Shown in pieces: positions 5,604-5,858 of a stretch of 5,858 bases of DNA (its first letter is position 1; every line of letters starts with the position of its first letter). The notes below the pieces were generated by a model that was not told the DNA's origin, did not search any database, and saw only the letters and a list, made by a program, of their open reading frames with translations. A program made the translations under genes and the position numbers. Origin of the DNA: Atopobiaceae bacterium (GTDB lineage Bacteria > Actinomycetota > Coriobacteriia > Coriobacteriales > Atopobiaceae); NCBI GenBank assembly GCA_017460265.1, contig JAFUBJ010000410.1, forward strand, positions 1 through 5,858. Reading direction: 5' to 3'.

Positions 5604-5858
5604 ATGAACCGCAACTACTTCGATCTTACGGGCCGCGTCGCCATCGTCACCGGGGCCTCCGGCGGCCTGGGCGTGCAGATGGCCAAGGCGCTCGCCAGCC
5701 AGGGCTGCAACATCGTGGTGATGGCGCGCCGCCAGCAGCAGATCGACGAGGTGGCCGCCGAGATCGCCGAGGAGTTCGGCGTGGAGACGCTGGCCATCCG
5801 CTGCGACATCACCGACACCGCCAACGTGGACGCCGCCGTGGCGCAGGTCGTCGAGCAC
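5604..5858 (+). CDS. SDR-family oxidoreductase, N-terminal part (cut by window end)
   Basis: The first 85 residues of a second short-chain dehydrogenase; the frame stays open to the last base. The strong ribosome-binding site GAGGAGGAG (5591-5599) fixes the ATG at 5604. The start shows the style F-D-L-T-G-R-V-A-I-V-T-G of gluconate 5-dehydrogenase/3-ketoacyl reductase-like SDRs, the dinucleotide loop T-G-A-S-G-G-L-G (16-23), and A-R-R (42-44) at the end of the second strand, which favours NADP(H); C-D-I-T-D (68-72) is the usual adenine-contact region. The NAG, catalytic Ser/Tyr/Lys and substrate regions lie beyond the window. It is clearly different in sequence from the preceding SDR, so this is not a recent tandem duplication. 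A gluconate 5-dehydrogenase-like (sugar acid) role is a guess from the N-terminus only. Confidence 0.88.
   Translation, partial: MNRNYFDLTGRVAIVTGASGGLGVQMAKALASQGCNIVVMARRQQQIDEVAAEIAEEFGVETLAIRCDITDTANVDAAVAQVVEH

Noticed and set aside
1..5858. tRNA, rRNA, CRISPR array, insertion sequence or attachment site
   Set aside because: No cloverleaf-like segment, spaced long repeats, transposase-like protein or terminal inverted repeats were seen on either strand.

Overview
The window reads as chromosomal DNA from a high-GC bacterium. Third codon positions are strongly G/C-biased, Shine-Dalgarno sequences are clear, and genes are tightly packed. PTS-type sugar signalling (EIIB), an RpiR regulator, an AraC/YesN-like regulator and several short-chain dehydrogenases (SDRs) would suit a saccharolytic gut or oral actinobacterium, for example a member of the Coriobacteriia (Olsenella/Collinsella/Atopobium-like). 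This placement is inference from style and gene content; there is no taxonomic marker.

Layout. Positions 1-167 are non-coding and carry a candidate promoter and ribosome-binding site pointing left out of the window, plus an inverted repeat in front of the first gene. An RpiR-family regulator (168-1019, +) is followed after 64 bp by an unusual three-part protein (1084-2517, +): an unrecognised N-terminal domain, a lactose/cellobiose-type PTS EIIB domain with its phosphorylatable Cys, and a ROK (sugar kinase/repressor) domain that has lost its kinase motifs. Facing it across a 32-bp gap is an AraC-family regulator (2550-3302, -). That gene diverges from an MFS transporter (3437-4633, +), which is followed after 15 bp by an SDR oxidoreductase (4649-5377, +). 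A 226-bp non-coding gap leads to the start of a second, unrelated-looking SDR (5604 to the window edge, +).

How the parts may work together. The left half looks like a pair of regulatory or sensory genes: RpiR proteins sense phosphosugars, and the EIIB-ROK fusion looks like a PTS phosphorylation-state sensor rather than an enzyme. The right half looks like a small uptake-and-oxidoreduction cassette (MFS importer plus SDRs) controlled by the divergent AraC protein. Exact GCCAAGT repeats at helical spacing around the MFS start, and a CCAAGT/CCAAGA pair inside the AraC promoter, are candidate AraC-protein sites. The substrate cannot be told from the sequence; a sugar, sugar acid or polyol is the simplest guess.

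Most worth a second look are the EIIB-pseudoROK fusion, the SDR whose catalytic YxxxK reads YxxxQ, and the phased GCCAAGT repeats.
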